Positions 41,169 through 51,446 are shown, counted from the first letter of the stretch. The stretch: DNA of 64,000 nucleotides from an uncultured Clostridia bacterium (GCA_947382485.1 CANCYS010000001.1:181425-245424); one strand, 5' to 3'. Notes: generated by a model not told the origin, from the sequence alone. A program made the numbers and translations.

Positions 41169-43811
41169 ATGAATGTTTTTGAAAATGTAAAATTTAAAGG
41201 AACTTTTAGAGATTATCAAAAAAGAGTTATCGACAATTTTGATAAATTTTTTCATGACAACAAAATAAACATTGTTGCTGCTCCTGGAAGCGGAAAAACC
41301 ATTTTGGGATTAGAACTTATCCGCAGACTTGGTTCAAATTGCATTATTCTTTCACCCACCACAACAATAAAAAGTCAATGGGGTGGCAGGTTTGAAGACT
41401 TCTTTTTACCAGAAAATAGCAAATCAGAAGATTACATTTCTTTCGACCTCAACAACATTAAACCAATCACTTCAATCACATATCAAGCACTTCATTCATC
41501 AATGTCAAAAATTAAATGCGAAAACGAAGAAGAAACAATTGACTACTCAAACATTGATATGTTCAAACTTATAAAAGAAAAAAATATTCTCACCATTTGT
41601 CTTGATGAAGCACATCACCTTCAAAACGAATGGCAAAAAGCACTTGAAAAATTTATTAAAGGTTTAGATAAAAACATTAAAATCATTTCACTCACAGCAA
41701 CTCCACCATACGATGCGAGCCCTGCTGAGTGGAAAAGATACACCGATGTTTGTGGCGACATTGACGAAGAAATTTTTATACCTGAACTCGTTAAACAAAA
41801 CAATCTTTGCCCACACCAAGACTATATCTATTTTAACTTTCCAACCGAAAATGAACTCAGTGAAATCAAAAACTACAAAAAAAATGTTGAACAAACAATT
41901 TCATCTCTTAGTTTATTAGAGTTTATTAAAAATCTTCAAAACAAAATCAATGAACTTTTAAAAATTGATGATGATTTCATATTCTCAAATGTTTCAGAAA
42001 TAATTTCCGTTTTGGTATTACTCAAACATTTAAATTTTGAAATTGAACAAAAACTTATAAAATCACTCACCCCACATAAAACTCTGCCAGATTACAATGT
42101 GACTATTGCAGAAAATGCTTTAAACTTTTTAGCAGAAAACAACAAACTATTATCCCAAGAAGAATCTGAAAAACTTGTTGAAATTTTCAAAGCAAACAAT
42201 TTAATTGAAAAAAATAAAATTACACTCACCTTAACTGACAAACTTAAACGCAAGATAATTTCTTCAATGGGAAAAATGGAAAGCATTAAACAAATTGCAA
42301 AATTTGAATATGACTGTCTAAAAGAAAATTTGCACATGCTCATTCTCACCGACTTCATAAAAAAAGAAAGTATTAAAAATATTGGTACTGAAAAAAATAT
42401 AAACAGCATTAGTGTAGTGAGTATTTTTGAGGTTCTCAGAAAAGAACTTAAAGATGTCAACCTTGCAGTGCTTTCTGGAACACTTGTGATTTTGCCAAAC
42501 AAAATTGTTACTGATTTGAAAAAAGATAAAAAGATTAAATTTAACACTCAGGAAATTCAAAACACAAACTATTGCCTTGCAAATTTTAATTTAACAAATA
42601 AAGAAAAAGTTGAACTGATTGGAAAACTTTTTGAAGAAGGAAAAATCCAAATTTTGATTGGAACAAAATCTTTGCTTGGCGAAGGTTGGGATTCTCCTTG
42701 CATCAACACTTTGGTGCTTGCAAGTTTTGTTGGAAGTTTCATGCTGTCAAACCAAATGCGTGGCAGAGCAATCAGAATAAATAAATTCGATAAAAATAAA
42801 ACAGCCAACATTTGGCACTTGGTCACCATTGAGCCTGATGAATTGTTTAAAGAAAGTGAATTAGAAAATAAAAACAAAAATGAGCCATCTTCGTGTGATT
42901 ACGAAACTCTTAAAAGAAGATTTGAATCATTCATGGGTCCAGATTATGAAACAAAAGAAATTGTAAGTGGAATTGAAAGAATCAAACTTATAAAACCTCC
43001 TTACGATGAACAAAACATTGCAATCATAAATTCAAAAATGCTTGAACTTGCATCAAACAGAGATGGGCTTGCAAAAGATTGGAAATGTTCTCTTGAAAGA
43101 AATTCAAGAACAACCAAAGCCCTAGAAATACCAAAAGATAAAACAGTTCCAAGACTGCCAATAATTTTTACATTTGCAATTTTAGCAGTAATTTTTACCA
43201 CCATTCTAGCCTTTGCAATTTATTATATCAATCAATATTTAGTATCACATAAAAATCTTAATATTGTATTTTTTGTGCTATTATTAATATTTTTAATCAT
43301 TTTGACAAAACCTTTAATTAAATCAATAATTAGACTACTTTCACATTTGTCACCAAAAAAATCAATCCATTCAATCGCAAATTGTATTCTAAAAACAATG
43401 AAAGAATTTGGTTTTATCGACAAACGCAGCAAACTCATTGTTAAAAATAAATCAAAAATAAATGTGAATATAATTCTCAAAAATGCGAGTGTTTATGAAC
43501 AAAATTTATTTAACAATTCAATAAAAGAAATCTACTCAATTATTGATGAACCAAGATATTTACTCATCAAACAAGATTTGTTTAACCGCTATAATTTTTC
43601 TTGTTCATTTGCTTGTCCAACAATTATTGGACAGAAAAAAGAATACGCAGAATATCTTGCTTTTAGATTATCAATTAAAATAGCAAAAATTAAAGCCATC
43701 TACACAAGAAATGAAGATGGCAGAAAACTTATTTTAAAATGTAGAAAGAAATCATATATCACATTCAATCAAGAAAATGTTGAAATGAAACATAGAGTTG
43801 TAAATGATTAA
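41169..43811 (+). CDS. SF2 helicase with two membrane segments
   Basis: An 880-aa protein. FRDYQKRVI (Q-like motif), Walker A APGSGKT (about 37-43), DEAH at about 145-148 in ICLDEAHH, SLTATPP (about 175-181), and in the second RecA domain LIGTKSLLGEGWDSPCINTLV and QMRGRAIR show an SF2 DEAD/DEAH-type helicase of the type III restriction/ERCC3-like group. After residue 600 two clear membrane segments occur (about 663-688 and 697-716), then a 165-residue cytoplasmic domain of unknown type. Membrane-anchored SF2 helicases are unusual. There is no Shine-Dalgarno, and the ATG lies six bases after the -10. It overlaps the stop of the convergent permease gene. Confidence 0.87.
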   Translation: MNVFENVKFKGTFRDYQKRVIDNFDKFFHDNKINIVAAPGSGKTILGLELIRRLGSNCIILSPTTTIKSQWGGRFEDFFLPENSKSEDYISFDLNNIKPITSITYQALHSSMSKIKCENEEETIDYSNIDMFKLIKEKNILTICLDEAHHLQNEWQKALEKFIKGLDKNIKIISLTATPPYDASPAEWKRYTDVCGDIDEEIFIPELVKQNNLCPHQDYIYFNFPTENELSEIKNYKKNVEQTISSLSLLEFIKNLQNKINELLKIDDDFIFSNVSEIISVLVLLKHLNFEIEQKLIKSLTPHKTLPDYNVTIAENALNFLAENNKLLSQEESEKLVEIFKANNLIEKNKITLTLTDKLKRKIISSMGKMESIKQIAKFEYDCLKENLHMLILTDFIKKESIKNIGTEKNINSISVVSIFEVLRKELKDVNLAVLSGTLVILPNKIVTDLKKDKKIKFNTQEIQNTNYCLANFNLTNKEKVELIGKLFEEGKIQILIGTKSLLGEGWDSPCINTLVLASFVGSFMLSNQMRGRAIRINKFDKNKTANIWHLVTIEPDELFKESELENKNKNEPSSCDYETLKRRFESFMGPDYETKEIVSGIERIKLIKPPYDEQNIAIINSKMLELASNRDGLAKDWKCSLERNSRTTKALEIPKDKTVPRLPIIFTFAILAVIFTTILAFAIYYINQYLVSHKNLNIVFFVLLLIFLIILTKPLIKSIIRLLSHLSPKKSIHSIANCILKTMKEFGFIDKRSKLIVKNKSKINVNIILKNASVYEQNLFNNSIKEIYSIIDEPRYLLIKQDLFNRYNFSCSFACPTIIGQKKEYAEYLAFRLSIKIAKIKAIYTRNEDGRKLILKCRKKSYITFNQENVEMKHRVVND

Positions 43812-45112
43812 AGCACAATATAAAGTGCACCCAAAGCCGCAAAAAGCGAAGGTATTGCAACCACAATTCCAAGTTTAAGAAAATCAAGATATGAAAATTT
43901 GATATCATGTTTGCTGAGAATTGAACTCCACATAATGCCTGCAAGTGCTCCAATTGGTGTCAAAAATGCACCAATGTTCGAACCAACAATTGTTGCAAAA
44001 ACTGCACCAAGACCAACCGAGCCACTCATAGATTCTATAATTGATGAGAACAAAACGCTCATTGGAATGTTGTTAATTAAATTTGCTGTGAAAAATGAAG
44101 TGACACCGTATGTTAGTATTGTTTGATTTGTTCCAAGCAAATTGCCAATTTTTGAAATTGCTCCACTTTCTGAAAGAGCAATAATCAAAATGAACATTGA
44201 TAAAACAAAAGGCACCAGTTGATATGGTATTCTTTTAAGACAGCCTCCAAGTTCTTTTGGAGGTTTTTTTCTGACCAATGAAACAATCAAAACGAAAACA
44301 AATAAACTGACAGCTGAACAAAGTGAAACAATCCACATTTCAATTCCAACATAAGAACTTATAACCAAAAAGATTGTGCATACAGCAAGGTGTGCAATTC
44401 CCACCCAAAGCAAAAGTTTGTCTTTAATTTCAAACTGTTCAGGCTCACCTTCAATAGGCGATTTCAATTTTTTATGAAACAACAATAAAAGCATTAAAAA
44501 TGCAACTATGCCTGCAAAAATTGTTGGCAGAATACTAAATTTTAAATATGTGACAAAGTCAATTCCATAAGCAGTAGCAAGATAGATATTGGTTGGATTT
44601 CCAATAATAATAGCCATGCTCCATGTGTTTGCAGCAACAAACTCCGCAGCCAAATATGGAATTGGATTTATCTTTGCATTTTTCGCAAAATAACAAATAA
44701 ATGGCGTAAAAGACAATATAATTATGTCATTTGAGGTGAATATTGTTAAAACTGACACCATGACATATAAAATCATAAACAGTTTAAATTGACCTGATTT
44801 TGCGTGTTTGAGTGTAACACTGGCAAGAAATCTAAAAAATCCAAGTTCGTCCAAAAATATTGAAAGAATTGTCATTGAAATAAACAATACTAAAATTTTT
44901 AATGGATTAATCGATGTGTTTTGCGTCAATGCCTCTCCAATCTTTTTAACATCAACCAGTCCAAAACAAACCAGAACAATCGCACCAACAAGCGTTACAA
45001 CCCAATATGTGTCAATGTAAAATTTCCCCAACTTAATCTTAGGAAAAAACAAAACACTCAAAATCATAACAAGACAAGTTAAAATACAAATTATTATAAT
45101 TGCAACCATCAT
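43808..45112 (-). CDS. ArsB/NhaD-type ion permease (SLC13-like)
   Basis: A 434-aa protein with about eleven to twelve membrane segments. TSNDIIILSFTPFI and NLINNIPMSVLFSS are the duplicated, Asn-containing re-entrant motifs of the ArsB/NhaD/CitMHS superfamily, and GNPTNIYLA and GSNIGAFLTPIGALAG give the two cation-binding loops. It moves an anion (arsenite, citrate or similar) or exchanges Na+/H+; the substrate cannot be fixed. AGAAGGGA precedes ATG. The gene is monocistronic and its stop overlaps the helicase stop by four bases. Confidence 0.88.
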   Translation of the reverse strand: MMVAIIIICILTCLVMILSVLFFPKIKLGKFYIDTYWVVTLVGAIVLVCFGLVDVKKIGEALTQNTSINPLKILVLFISMTILSIFLDELGFFRFLASVTLKHAKSGQFKLFMILYVMVSVLTIFTSNDIIILSFTPFICYFAKNAKINPIPYLAAEFVAANTWSMAIIIGNPTNIYLATAYGIDFVTYLKFSILPTIFAGIVAFLMLLLLFHKKLKSPIEGEPEQFEIKDKLLLWVGIAHLAVCTIFLVISSYVGIEMWIVSLCSAVSLFVFVLIVSLVRKKPPKELGGCLKRIPYQLVPFVLSMFILIIALSESGAISKIGNLLGTNQTILTYGVTSFFTANLINNIPMSVLFSSIIESMSGSVGLGAVFATIVGSNIGAFLTPIGALAGIMWSSILSKHDIKFSYLDFLKLGIVVAIPSLFAALGALYIVL

Positions 45113-45211
45113 TAGTCCCTTCTCTTTTAATATTTTTATGTTAATTCAAAATGGCAAATAAAGTCAAGATTTTAAAAATCACAATTCAAAATTATAAAAC
45201 ATTTTCATCAG

Positions 45212-45240
45212 TTGCAATGTGCTAAAAAATAAATTATAAT
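45212..45240 (+). promoter_or_regulatory. Consensus promoter giving a leaderless dapB mRNA
   Basis: TTGCAA (45212-45217), 17 bases, TATAAT (45235-45240), then six bases to the ATG at 45247. Confidence 0.8.
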
Positions 45241-45246
45241 TTAATC

Positions 45247-45930
45247 ATGGAAAAAGTAAAAATTTTATGGAGTGGCATAACTGGAAGAACAGGAACATGT
45301 GCTCTCAAAGCACCAGAAAACGGAACAATTTCTGAAATTGTCGCTGGCGTTTGTAGAAACAATGAAAAGTATTATAATTATGATGAACTAAATAACATCA
45401 CTGAGCCCTTTGACATCATTGTAGATTTTTCACACAAAGACAGTTTTGACAAAGTTTTAAACTTTGCACTTAAAGTGAACAAACCAATCATTATTGGAAC
45501 AGCAGGTCTTGATGAAAATCAAGAGAAAGCAATTAATGATGCTTCAAAAATAATACCAATTTTCAAAGGTGGAAATTTCAGATTCAATGTAAAAACATTT
45601 ATTGATAAAATAGTAGATTATGCAAAAACCTGTGACCACGAACTTGTTTTAACCGAAACCCATTACAAAACAAAAAAAGTTCCAAGCGAAACAGCCAAAG
45701 TTATTGCAAAAAGAGTTTTTGATGAAACAGGAAAAGTTGTTAACATTAATTCCTTCCTTGAATATGATGAACTTATCAATGACTGGAAACTCGACCATCT
45801 TCATTGCAGATGCTGTGGATTTGACGAACTCGGTTCGTATGTTCTTCAAATCGCACAAATGATGATAGGAAAACCTGCTGGAAAAATTTATGATTTAGAC
45901 AGACTTTTTAAAGAAGAAAACAAAAAATAA
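45247..45930 (+). CDS. dapB: 4-Hydroxy-tetrahydrodipicolinate reductase
   Basis: A 227-aa protein, somewhat shorter than usual (about 250-270). The nucleotide loop GITGRTG lies at about 10-16, with IIVDFSHKDSF and IIGTAGL in the Rossmann half, and ETHYKTKKVPSETA (about 137-150) holds the substrate-binding segment written E-x-H-H-x-x-K-x-D-x-P-S-G-T-A in typical DapB; here the second His is Tyr and Gly is Glu. It reduces hydroxytetrahydrodipicolinate in lysine/diaminopimelate synthesis. No Shine-Dalgarno is present; the ATG stands six bases after the -10. Confidence 0.9.
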   Translation: MEKVKILWSGITGRTGTCALKAPENGTISEIVAGVCRNNEKYYNYDELNNITEPFDIIVDFSHKDSFDKVLNFALKVNKPIIIGTAGLDENQEKAINDASKIIPIFKGGNFRFNVKTFIDKIVDYAKTCDHELVLTETHYKTKKVPSETAKVIAKRVFDETGKVVNINSFLEYDELINDWKLDHLHCRCCGFDELGSYVLQIAQMMIGKPAGKIYDLDRLFKEENKK

Positions 45931-45958
45931 ACTGCAACAAAATGTTGCAGTTTTTATT
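45931..45958. terminator. Bidirectional terminator
   Basis: ACTGCAACA-AAA-TGTTGCAGT hairpin with T-rich sequence after it, between convergent dapB and the M60 gene. Confidence 0.8.
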
Positions 45959-48900
45959 TTATTTCTTTTTGCTTGCAGATTTTACTGGCGTAGCAGGTTT
46001 TGATTTGCTTGCAGGTTTTGCTTGTGAAGTTGACTTTGTTTTATTTTCAACACTCACGCTTGTCTTTGTTGGTTGTTTAACAGCTTTTGCTGGTGTTGAC
46101 TTTGAAGCAACACTAGCAGGTTTTGTTGCTGATTTTTGGTTAGACACAACATTTTTTCCAGAAGCAACTGGTTTGCCACTTGTTGTCTTTTTGTTTGCGT
46201 CAACCTTAACAGATGATGTTTTTGATGAAACCAATTTAGAATTGTTCTTTGACATTGAAGAACTCTTCACAGAAGAATTTTGTTTCTTTTCTTCAACCTT
46301 TTTAACAGATTCTGTTTTAGGCTTTGAAGCAGTTTTTGTATTCTTACTCATATCAACTTTTTCTTTACCATTAATCACATCATCAATTTCTTTTTGTTTA
46401 CGAAGTTCTTCTTTCTTTTCAGCTTTTTTGATTTTTCTCTTTTCTTTACCATTTTCAATGGCCTTGTCAAGAGCATTTATTGCTTTGTTATTACCCATAA
46501 ATTTTCTAAATTTTGGAATAAACAATAAACAAATCAAAAGTGCAAGTGCAACCACAAACAAAAGTATAAACACAACAAGTGAAATTGTAAGTGCTCTTTC
46601 AAGATAAATGTTAGGTGCATTTATAAGTTCTGCTGTATATCCCATACCAAACATATTAATCATAACCCTCCCAGATGATTTTGTTATAATCTCCACAGTG
46701 TGAATCTTATCCTCTAAATCTTCAAAATTAAGCATCAACTTTCTAGACTCATATATACTACTATTAAAATCTAATGTTTGAATATATTTTCCATCAATTT
46801 TAACGTCAGCCTTACCGAAATTTTGTCCAACAGCTGCATACATTGTCATCTTTTTGCCTTCAAACCTATAAACCAATTTTTGATTTCTCTTTGTTGAAAG
46901 CATAAAACCATTTTGTTCTTCATCAATAGTCGAAGTATCAATCCAACCTTTTGTTGCAAAAATCATTGAACTTGTAGCAGGAACAATACGTTGAGTTTTT
47001 GAAGTTATACCTGCATCAATCTCATTAATAACAACAAATTGTTTATTATTACCAGTTGTACTTTTAACTAAAAGTTTTAAATATCTACCAGTTGTTGATG
47101 TAAATTCAAGTCTTGCAACATTTGACTTATATTCAAGCTTATCGCCAGAAACAATAGTTGTATAATTTATTCCATCACTTGAAATTAACAATTCATAAGA
47201 AACTATCTTTGAAATACCAGTGTTATTTGCTCTTGTTGTGATTTGGAAATAATTAAATTGCTGAACTCTGTTAGTATCAATAACAAACACATAAGGTTCT
47301 TCCGCTGTCGGATATTTAATTGAATCATCACCATATTGTGTATGGAACATCGTTCCGACATCGCCATCAATCAAATAAGACCATTTATCAATGCTAACGA
47401 AATATCTATTTGTTTCACCTGTAAGATTTCCATTTTCATCAGTTAAAAGTTCAACCCTCTCAACTTCTTCGTATCTACCATCTCTAATATATTTGTCATC
47501 AGGTGCTTCAACAACTTTCCATTCACTCTTATCAGTTCCACCGCTTGAAACTTTAATATTATCTTTCTTTGAAACCATATAATTTGGTTCAAAAACAAAA
47601 TCTTCAATTGCTTGGAAACCTAATGGATAAAGAGGACTTTGAATTTGATCTTTCGGAACATCTCTATAACTCTCGCCGTCATATCTAATTCCAACTGATG
47701 CAGAACCATTTCCACCAGTATTAATGTTAAACAATCTAATACAATAAGTCGTTCCTGCAACCACATCTTTTGTAACGTTATTTATATCATATCTATCATG
47801 GTAACCACTATATTGAATTATATTATTTCCTAATGTCTCAAAACTATCACCAAAATAAACTCTAATTGAATCATCACCCTTTGCAGCAAGATAAATTTTA
47901 CCAGTTTTAGGAGCAGTCCAATAAAAATCTAAAACTCTTGCTTCCCACTGGCCTGTTGGAGTTGTATAAGTTGAAATTTTTGAACCACGAACCGCTTCAA
48001 TTCTTGGAGTCTGGTTTTTCATTTCTTCAATCAAAGCATCCCAATTTTGTATTCTAGAACCACCCTGATTAGTAACATTATCATAAATATACAACTTTCC
48101 GCCTTGTGCATCATAAGAAATTCTTAAATATACAGTAAGGTCATGGCAAACACCATCTTCAAGTTTAACTCTGAATGTAAATTCATCAAATGAACCAAAA
48201 TATTTTTGATTGAATGAATATGTGTATGTTCCATTTTCATTTTTAACAATTTTTCCATGTGTTGGTTTTCCAACCGAAATAATTTCAAAAGGAAGTGTAC
48301 TAATAGTTTTTCCTTTCAAGTCAAAAACAATATCACTGCCAAAAGTAACTTTATAGTCACCTGCTGTTTTAACTCCATCAATGCCACCTGCATAAAAACT
48401 TGAAACAGGCTCATAGTTTGGAAGCGATTTCATAAATGCCAATTGTTCACTTGAAAAATAGTCATCAGTGATTTTTGCACAATAATATGTATTAAAATAT
48501 CTTATAAAATTCATTCCATAAACAGTTGAGCATCTATATGCAAAATCCGCACGCTTTGCGATTGTATTTTTCATAATAACTTCATTTTCACTCAAACCAT
48601 TCGTGTTAATTTTAATATAATTTGGTTTCAACTTATAAGAATATAAAAGTTCATAATATTTCTCTGCACCAAATGAGTGCATTATGTTTGCATACATTCC
48701 AAGGGTTTCAAAATAACCATATTGACTAAATTCAGTTTTTCTATCTTTCAAGTTAAGTGTTTCTGTTAGTGTGTTATATGGATTTGCGTATGCACCATGC
48801 TCTGCACCCCCACCGTTTCTAACTGTTGTTCCAACATCACAGAATAATATATATGAAAGCAGTGTCAAAGCATTATTTCTAACTTCACCTTCTTGTCCAC

Positions 48901-50443
48901 CACCAAAGCCCCAAATAGAACCAAAGCTCGAACCATGACTGTGTCCAACTTCGTGCAAAATTCCCCACTGTCCTGAACTTAAAAGACTTCTATAATTCAT
49001 TGCAGTTCCAAACCAACTTTCTGGACATGCATAAGAATAATTACCCAAAGCAACCGCCAATCCCGCAGGAACATGCCAATCGAACATAACTTTATTAAAT
49101 CTATTATATGTTCCACCAGTAAATGATTCGTTAACTGAGAAAAATGAGTGCCACAACATTCCAAGCTTGTCAATTTCTTCGGTCTTAATGCCACGCATAT
49201 ATTTGCTCATACCAATAAGTTGACCGTTTTCTGTGTCCATAACACCAACAACGCCAGGTGCATTTCTTAAATATGTATCAAAATATTCAGGTGTAGTCAC
49301 TCCCAAAATATAGTGTGGAGTTTCAACAGCACCAGTAATTGTTGTTTTAACATTAGAGTAACAGTTTCTTGGATTGATGTGCATAATGCCACCAAATGGT
49401 GTTCCAATATAATATGTTCCATTTTTGTTAAATGTAAATTCTGCTATAAGCCATGGAAGTCTTCCATTTTGTCTTGCCCATTGACTTTGAAGAAATTTAT
49501 GACCTACAAGTGCACCTTCTGAATTATATTGAAAATAACCATCTTCACCAAAATCGCCTTGCGAAGTTATATTATCTGCATCAAAGAAAAATTTATCTTT
49601 TGTGGTTGTATTTGCTCCTGTGTTTGGTGCTTCACCTCTCCATGCAAGCGAATTTTGAAGACCAATTACCATTGAAATAGATTCACCAGCTTCAAGCCCT
49701 TCAACTTTAACCGTAACACATTCACCAGCAGGCATATAAAGACCTGTCGCATGATATGCTCTGTATATGCTGTCCAAGATAATAACTTTTTCAACAGCAT
49801 TATCTGTTCCAACAACTTCACCATATTGAGCATCAGCTGCTGGATGTTTATATAATTCTTTTTCAAAATCTTCTTTTGAACCATTAAACAATTGTTTAGA
49901 CAATTCTTGCATATCTATTGCAGCATTGTAGCCTTGTGACATCAACATATATTTATAGTAATAGCCATATTTTTGCAATGCAACAGCATCAGTGTCACTT
50001 GGAAACATTGCTCTTGCTTCGGTTAAATACAATGCACTAGAATTTCCACTAAATCCATGCTTAGGTGTTGGATAATCCTTAAAATTGATTGAAGCATTTG
50101 AAGACAATGTGTATATGTCACTCATTGGCTTTGTTTCTGCTCTTTTTAAATTTCTTCTTGTGACAACCATTGTATCTGCACGAATAGTAGACACAACCTC
50201 TGACATATTTTCAAACTTATATTTTTGCAATGCATACCTTTCTTCAATAGGAAGGTCCAACGCAGGTATAACATAAAGATTGTCCTTTGGTTTTTTTAAC
50301 AAAACAGAACAAATAACAGAAACAGCAATAACAACACAAAGAACAGCAGATGCAATTGCTGTAAAAATTCCTATTTTCTTTTTTGACATAGTGTTTTCTT
50401 TTTTCTTATTTAGTTTTTTGTTTTTTGAATTTTTCATATTCAT
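45959..50443 (-). CDS. M60-family (enhancin-like) metallopeptidase with PA14- and F5/8-like domains and a basic cytoplasmic tail
   Basis: The 1494-aa protein has an N-terminal membrane segment (about 24-48) and then an M60 peptidase domain (about 230-620). HEVGH at 497-501 and EVRNN with Glu520 form the zinc gluzincin site. A PA14-like beta domain spans about 795-925 and an F5/8 type C-like carbohydrate-binding domain about 1015-1145. A second membrane segment lies at about 1285-1312. The last 180 residues are Lys/Ser/Ala/Thr-rich, probably in the cytoplasm. M60 peptidases cut mucin-type glycoproteins, and the two accessory domains fit glycan binding. AGGGG lies before the ATG. It is divergent from the YegP-like gene. 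Confidence 0.9.
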   Translation of the reverse strand: MNMKNSKNKKLNKKKENTMSKKKIGIFTAIASAVLCVVIAVSVICSVLLKKPKDNLYVIPALDLPIEERYALQKYKFENMSEVVSTIRADTMVVTRRNLKRAETKPMSDIYTLSSNASINFKDYPTPKHGFSGNSSALYLTEARAMFPSDTDAVALQKYGYYYKYMLMSQGYNAAIDMQELSKQLFNGSKEDFEKELYKHPAADAQYGEVVGTDNAVEKVIILDSIYRAYHATGLYMPAGECVTVKVEGLEAGESISMVIGLQNSLAWRGEAPNTGANTTTKDKFFFDADNITSQGDFGEDGYFQYNSEGALVGHKFLQSQWARQNGRLPWLIAEFTFNKNGTYYIGTPFGGIMHINPRNCYSNVKTTITGAVETPHYILGVTTPEYFDTYLRNAPGVVGVMDTENGQLIGMSKYMRGIKTEEIDKLGMLWHSFFSVNESFTGGTYNRFNKVMFDWHVPAGLAVALGNYSYACPESWFGTAMNYRSLLSSGQWGILHEVGHSHGSSFGSIWGFGGGQEGEVRNNALTLLSYILFCDVGTTVRNGGGAEHGAYANPYNTLTETLNLKDRKTEFSQYGYFETLGMYANIMHSFGAEKYYELLYSYKLKPNYIKINTNGLSENEVIMKNTIAKRADFAYRCSTVYGMNFIRYFNTYYCAKITDDYFSSEQLAFMKSLPNYEPVSSFYAGGIDGVKTAGDYKVTFGSDIVFDLKGKTISTLPFEIISVGKPTHGKIVKNENGTYTYSFNQKYFGSFDEFTFRVKLEDGVCHDLTVYLRISYDAQGGKLYIYDNVTNQGGSRIQNWDALIEEMKNQTPRIEAVRGSKISTYTTPTGQWEARVLDFYWTAPKTGKIYLAAKGDDSIRVYFGDSFETLGNNIIQYSGYHDRYDINNVTKDVVAGTTYCIRLFNINTGGNGSASVGIRYDGESYRDVPKDQIQSPLYPLGFQAIEDFVFEPNYMVSKKDNIKVSSGGTDKSEWKVVEAPDDKYIRDGRYEEVERVELLTDENGNLTGETNRYFVSIDKWSYLIDGDVGTMFHTQYGDDSIKYPTAEEPYVFVIDTNRVQQFNYFQITTRANNTGISKIVSYELLISSDGINYTTIVSGDKLEYKSNVARLEFTSTTGRYLKLLVKSTTGNNKQFVVINEIDAGITSKTQRIVPATSSMIFATKGWIDTSTIDEEQNGFMLSTKRNQKLVYRFEGKKMTMYAAVGQNFGKADVKIDGKYIQTLDFNSSIYESRKLMLNFEDLEDKIHTVEIITKSSGRVMINMFGMGYTAELINAPNIYLERALTISLVVFILLFVVALALLICLLFIPKFRKFMGNNKAINALDKAIENGKEKRKIKKAEKKEELRKQKEIDDVINGKEKVDMSKNTKTASKPKTESVKKVEEKKQNSSVKSSSMSKNNSKLVSSKTSSVKVDANKKTTSGKPVASGKNVVSNQKSATKPASVASKSTPAKAVKQPTKTSVSVENKTKSTSQAKPASKSKPATPVKSASKKK

Positions 50444-50567
50444 AAAGCACCCCTAAACAAAATTTATAATAAAATATTATAAAGAGTTATATTATCTCTT
50501 TGATTATAACAAATAAGTAAATTTAAGCAAATTATTTTAATAATTTTTCGAATTAATTAAATAAAAT

Positions 50568-50596
50568 TTGTAACATTTCAATAGCTGTGTTATACT
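50568..50596 (+). promoter_or_regulatory. Promoter of the YegP-like gene
   Basis: TTGTAA (50568-50573), 17 bases, TATACT (50591-50596), about 45 bases before the ATG. Confidence 0.65.
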
Positions 50597-50646
50597 TTAT
50601 CCATAATAAATTATAAATATAAAATTTTATATGTTTAGGAGAAACT

Positions 50647-51333
50647 ATGTTCGGATTTTTTAAAAAAAGAAAAGAAGAAAAAGAAAACTTAAAGAGACAA
50701 AAAGAGCAAGAAAATAAAAAGGAAGAAAAAGCAGTAGAAAAACAAAAAGAAGTGGCAGTAAAAAAAGAAACCACAAAAACAAATAAAAATAATGAAAATT
50801 CAAATAAAAAAACTGCAAAAAAAGAAAATGAAACAAAAGTAACAACCAAACCAACAAAATCAATAAAAACTTCAAGTGCAAAATCTGAAACAAAAACAAG
50901 CACAAAAAAAGAAGCAAAGGTTGAAGAAAATGTAAAACAAAAGTCAGCAACTGTAAAAGGTAAATTTGTTTACTACAAAACTGCAAAAGGCAACTTCAAT
51001 TACAGACTCAAAGCAAACAACAATGAAACAATTGCAGTTAGTGGCGGAATTGGATATTCATCACTCTCTGGTTGTAAAAACGGAATTGAAAGTGTGAAGA
51101 AAAATGTAAATGCACCTGTTGAAGACCAAACACTCAAAAATGTTACCACCCTTCCAAATCCAAAATTTGTAATTTTCAAAGATAAAGCTGGCAAATTCAG
51201 ATACAGACTTTTTGCAAGAAATGGCGAACTCATTTGCACACCAGAAGATGGCTATGCAAGCAAAGATGGTTGCAAAAAAGGTATCGAAAGTTTAATCAAA
51301 TGGGCAACAAACAGCGACATTGTTTCAGAATAA
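50647..51333 (+). CDS. YegP-like (DUF1508) protein with Lys/Glu-rich N-terminus
   Basis: A 228-aa protein. Residues 1-100 are a Lys/Glu/Thr-rich low-complexity segment. Two DUF1508/YegP repeats follow (about 105-150 and 168-220), each with a KFVYYK or KFVIFK strand, Y-R-L and a GYxSxxGCKxGIES helix. YegP proteins are small and of unknown function, and this one carries an extra basic arm. AGGAG precedes ATG. It is transcribed divergently from the M60 gene, which also has a Lys-rich tail. Confidence 0.85.
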   Translation: MFGFFKKRKEEKENLKRQKEQENKKEEKAVEKQKEVAVKKETTKTNKNNENSNKKTAKKENETKVTTKPTKSIKTSSAKSETKTSTKKEAKVEENVKQKSATVKGKFVYYKTAKGNFNYRLKANNNETIAVSGGIGYSSLSGCKNGIESVKKNVNAPVEDQTLKNVTTLPNPKFVIFKDKAGKFRYRLFARNGELICTPEDGYASKDGCKKGIESLIKWATNSDIVSE

Positions 51334-51413
51334 AAATTTGAGTAGACTTCCATTTGGCGTCAACTTTGTTCCAAAACAAATTTTAATATTGTAATAAATA
51401 AATTTAAAAAATA

Positions 51414-51446
51414 AAAAAAACACACTTAAAGTGTGTTTTTTATTTT
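51414..51446. terminator. Bidirectional terminator
   Basis: AAACACACTT-AAA-GTGTGTTT hairpin with T tracts between convergent genes. Confidence 0.8.

Noticed and set aside
45942..46607. 221-codon plus-strand frame opposite the end of the M60 gene
   Set aside because: It is the antisense of the Lys/Ser-rich tail, which gives a long Phe/Leu/Val frame by composition. It has no ribosome site and crosses a terminator.
50553..50903. Minus-strand hydrophobic frame over the YegP-like gene
   Set aside because: Antisense of a Lys/Glu-rich segment; no start signal.
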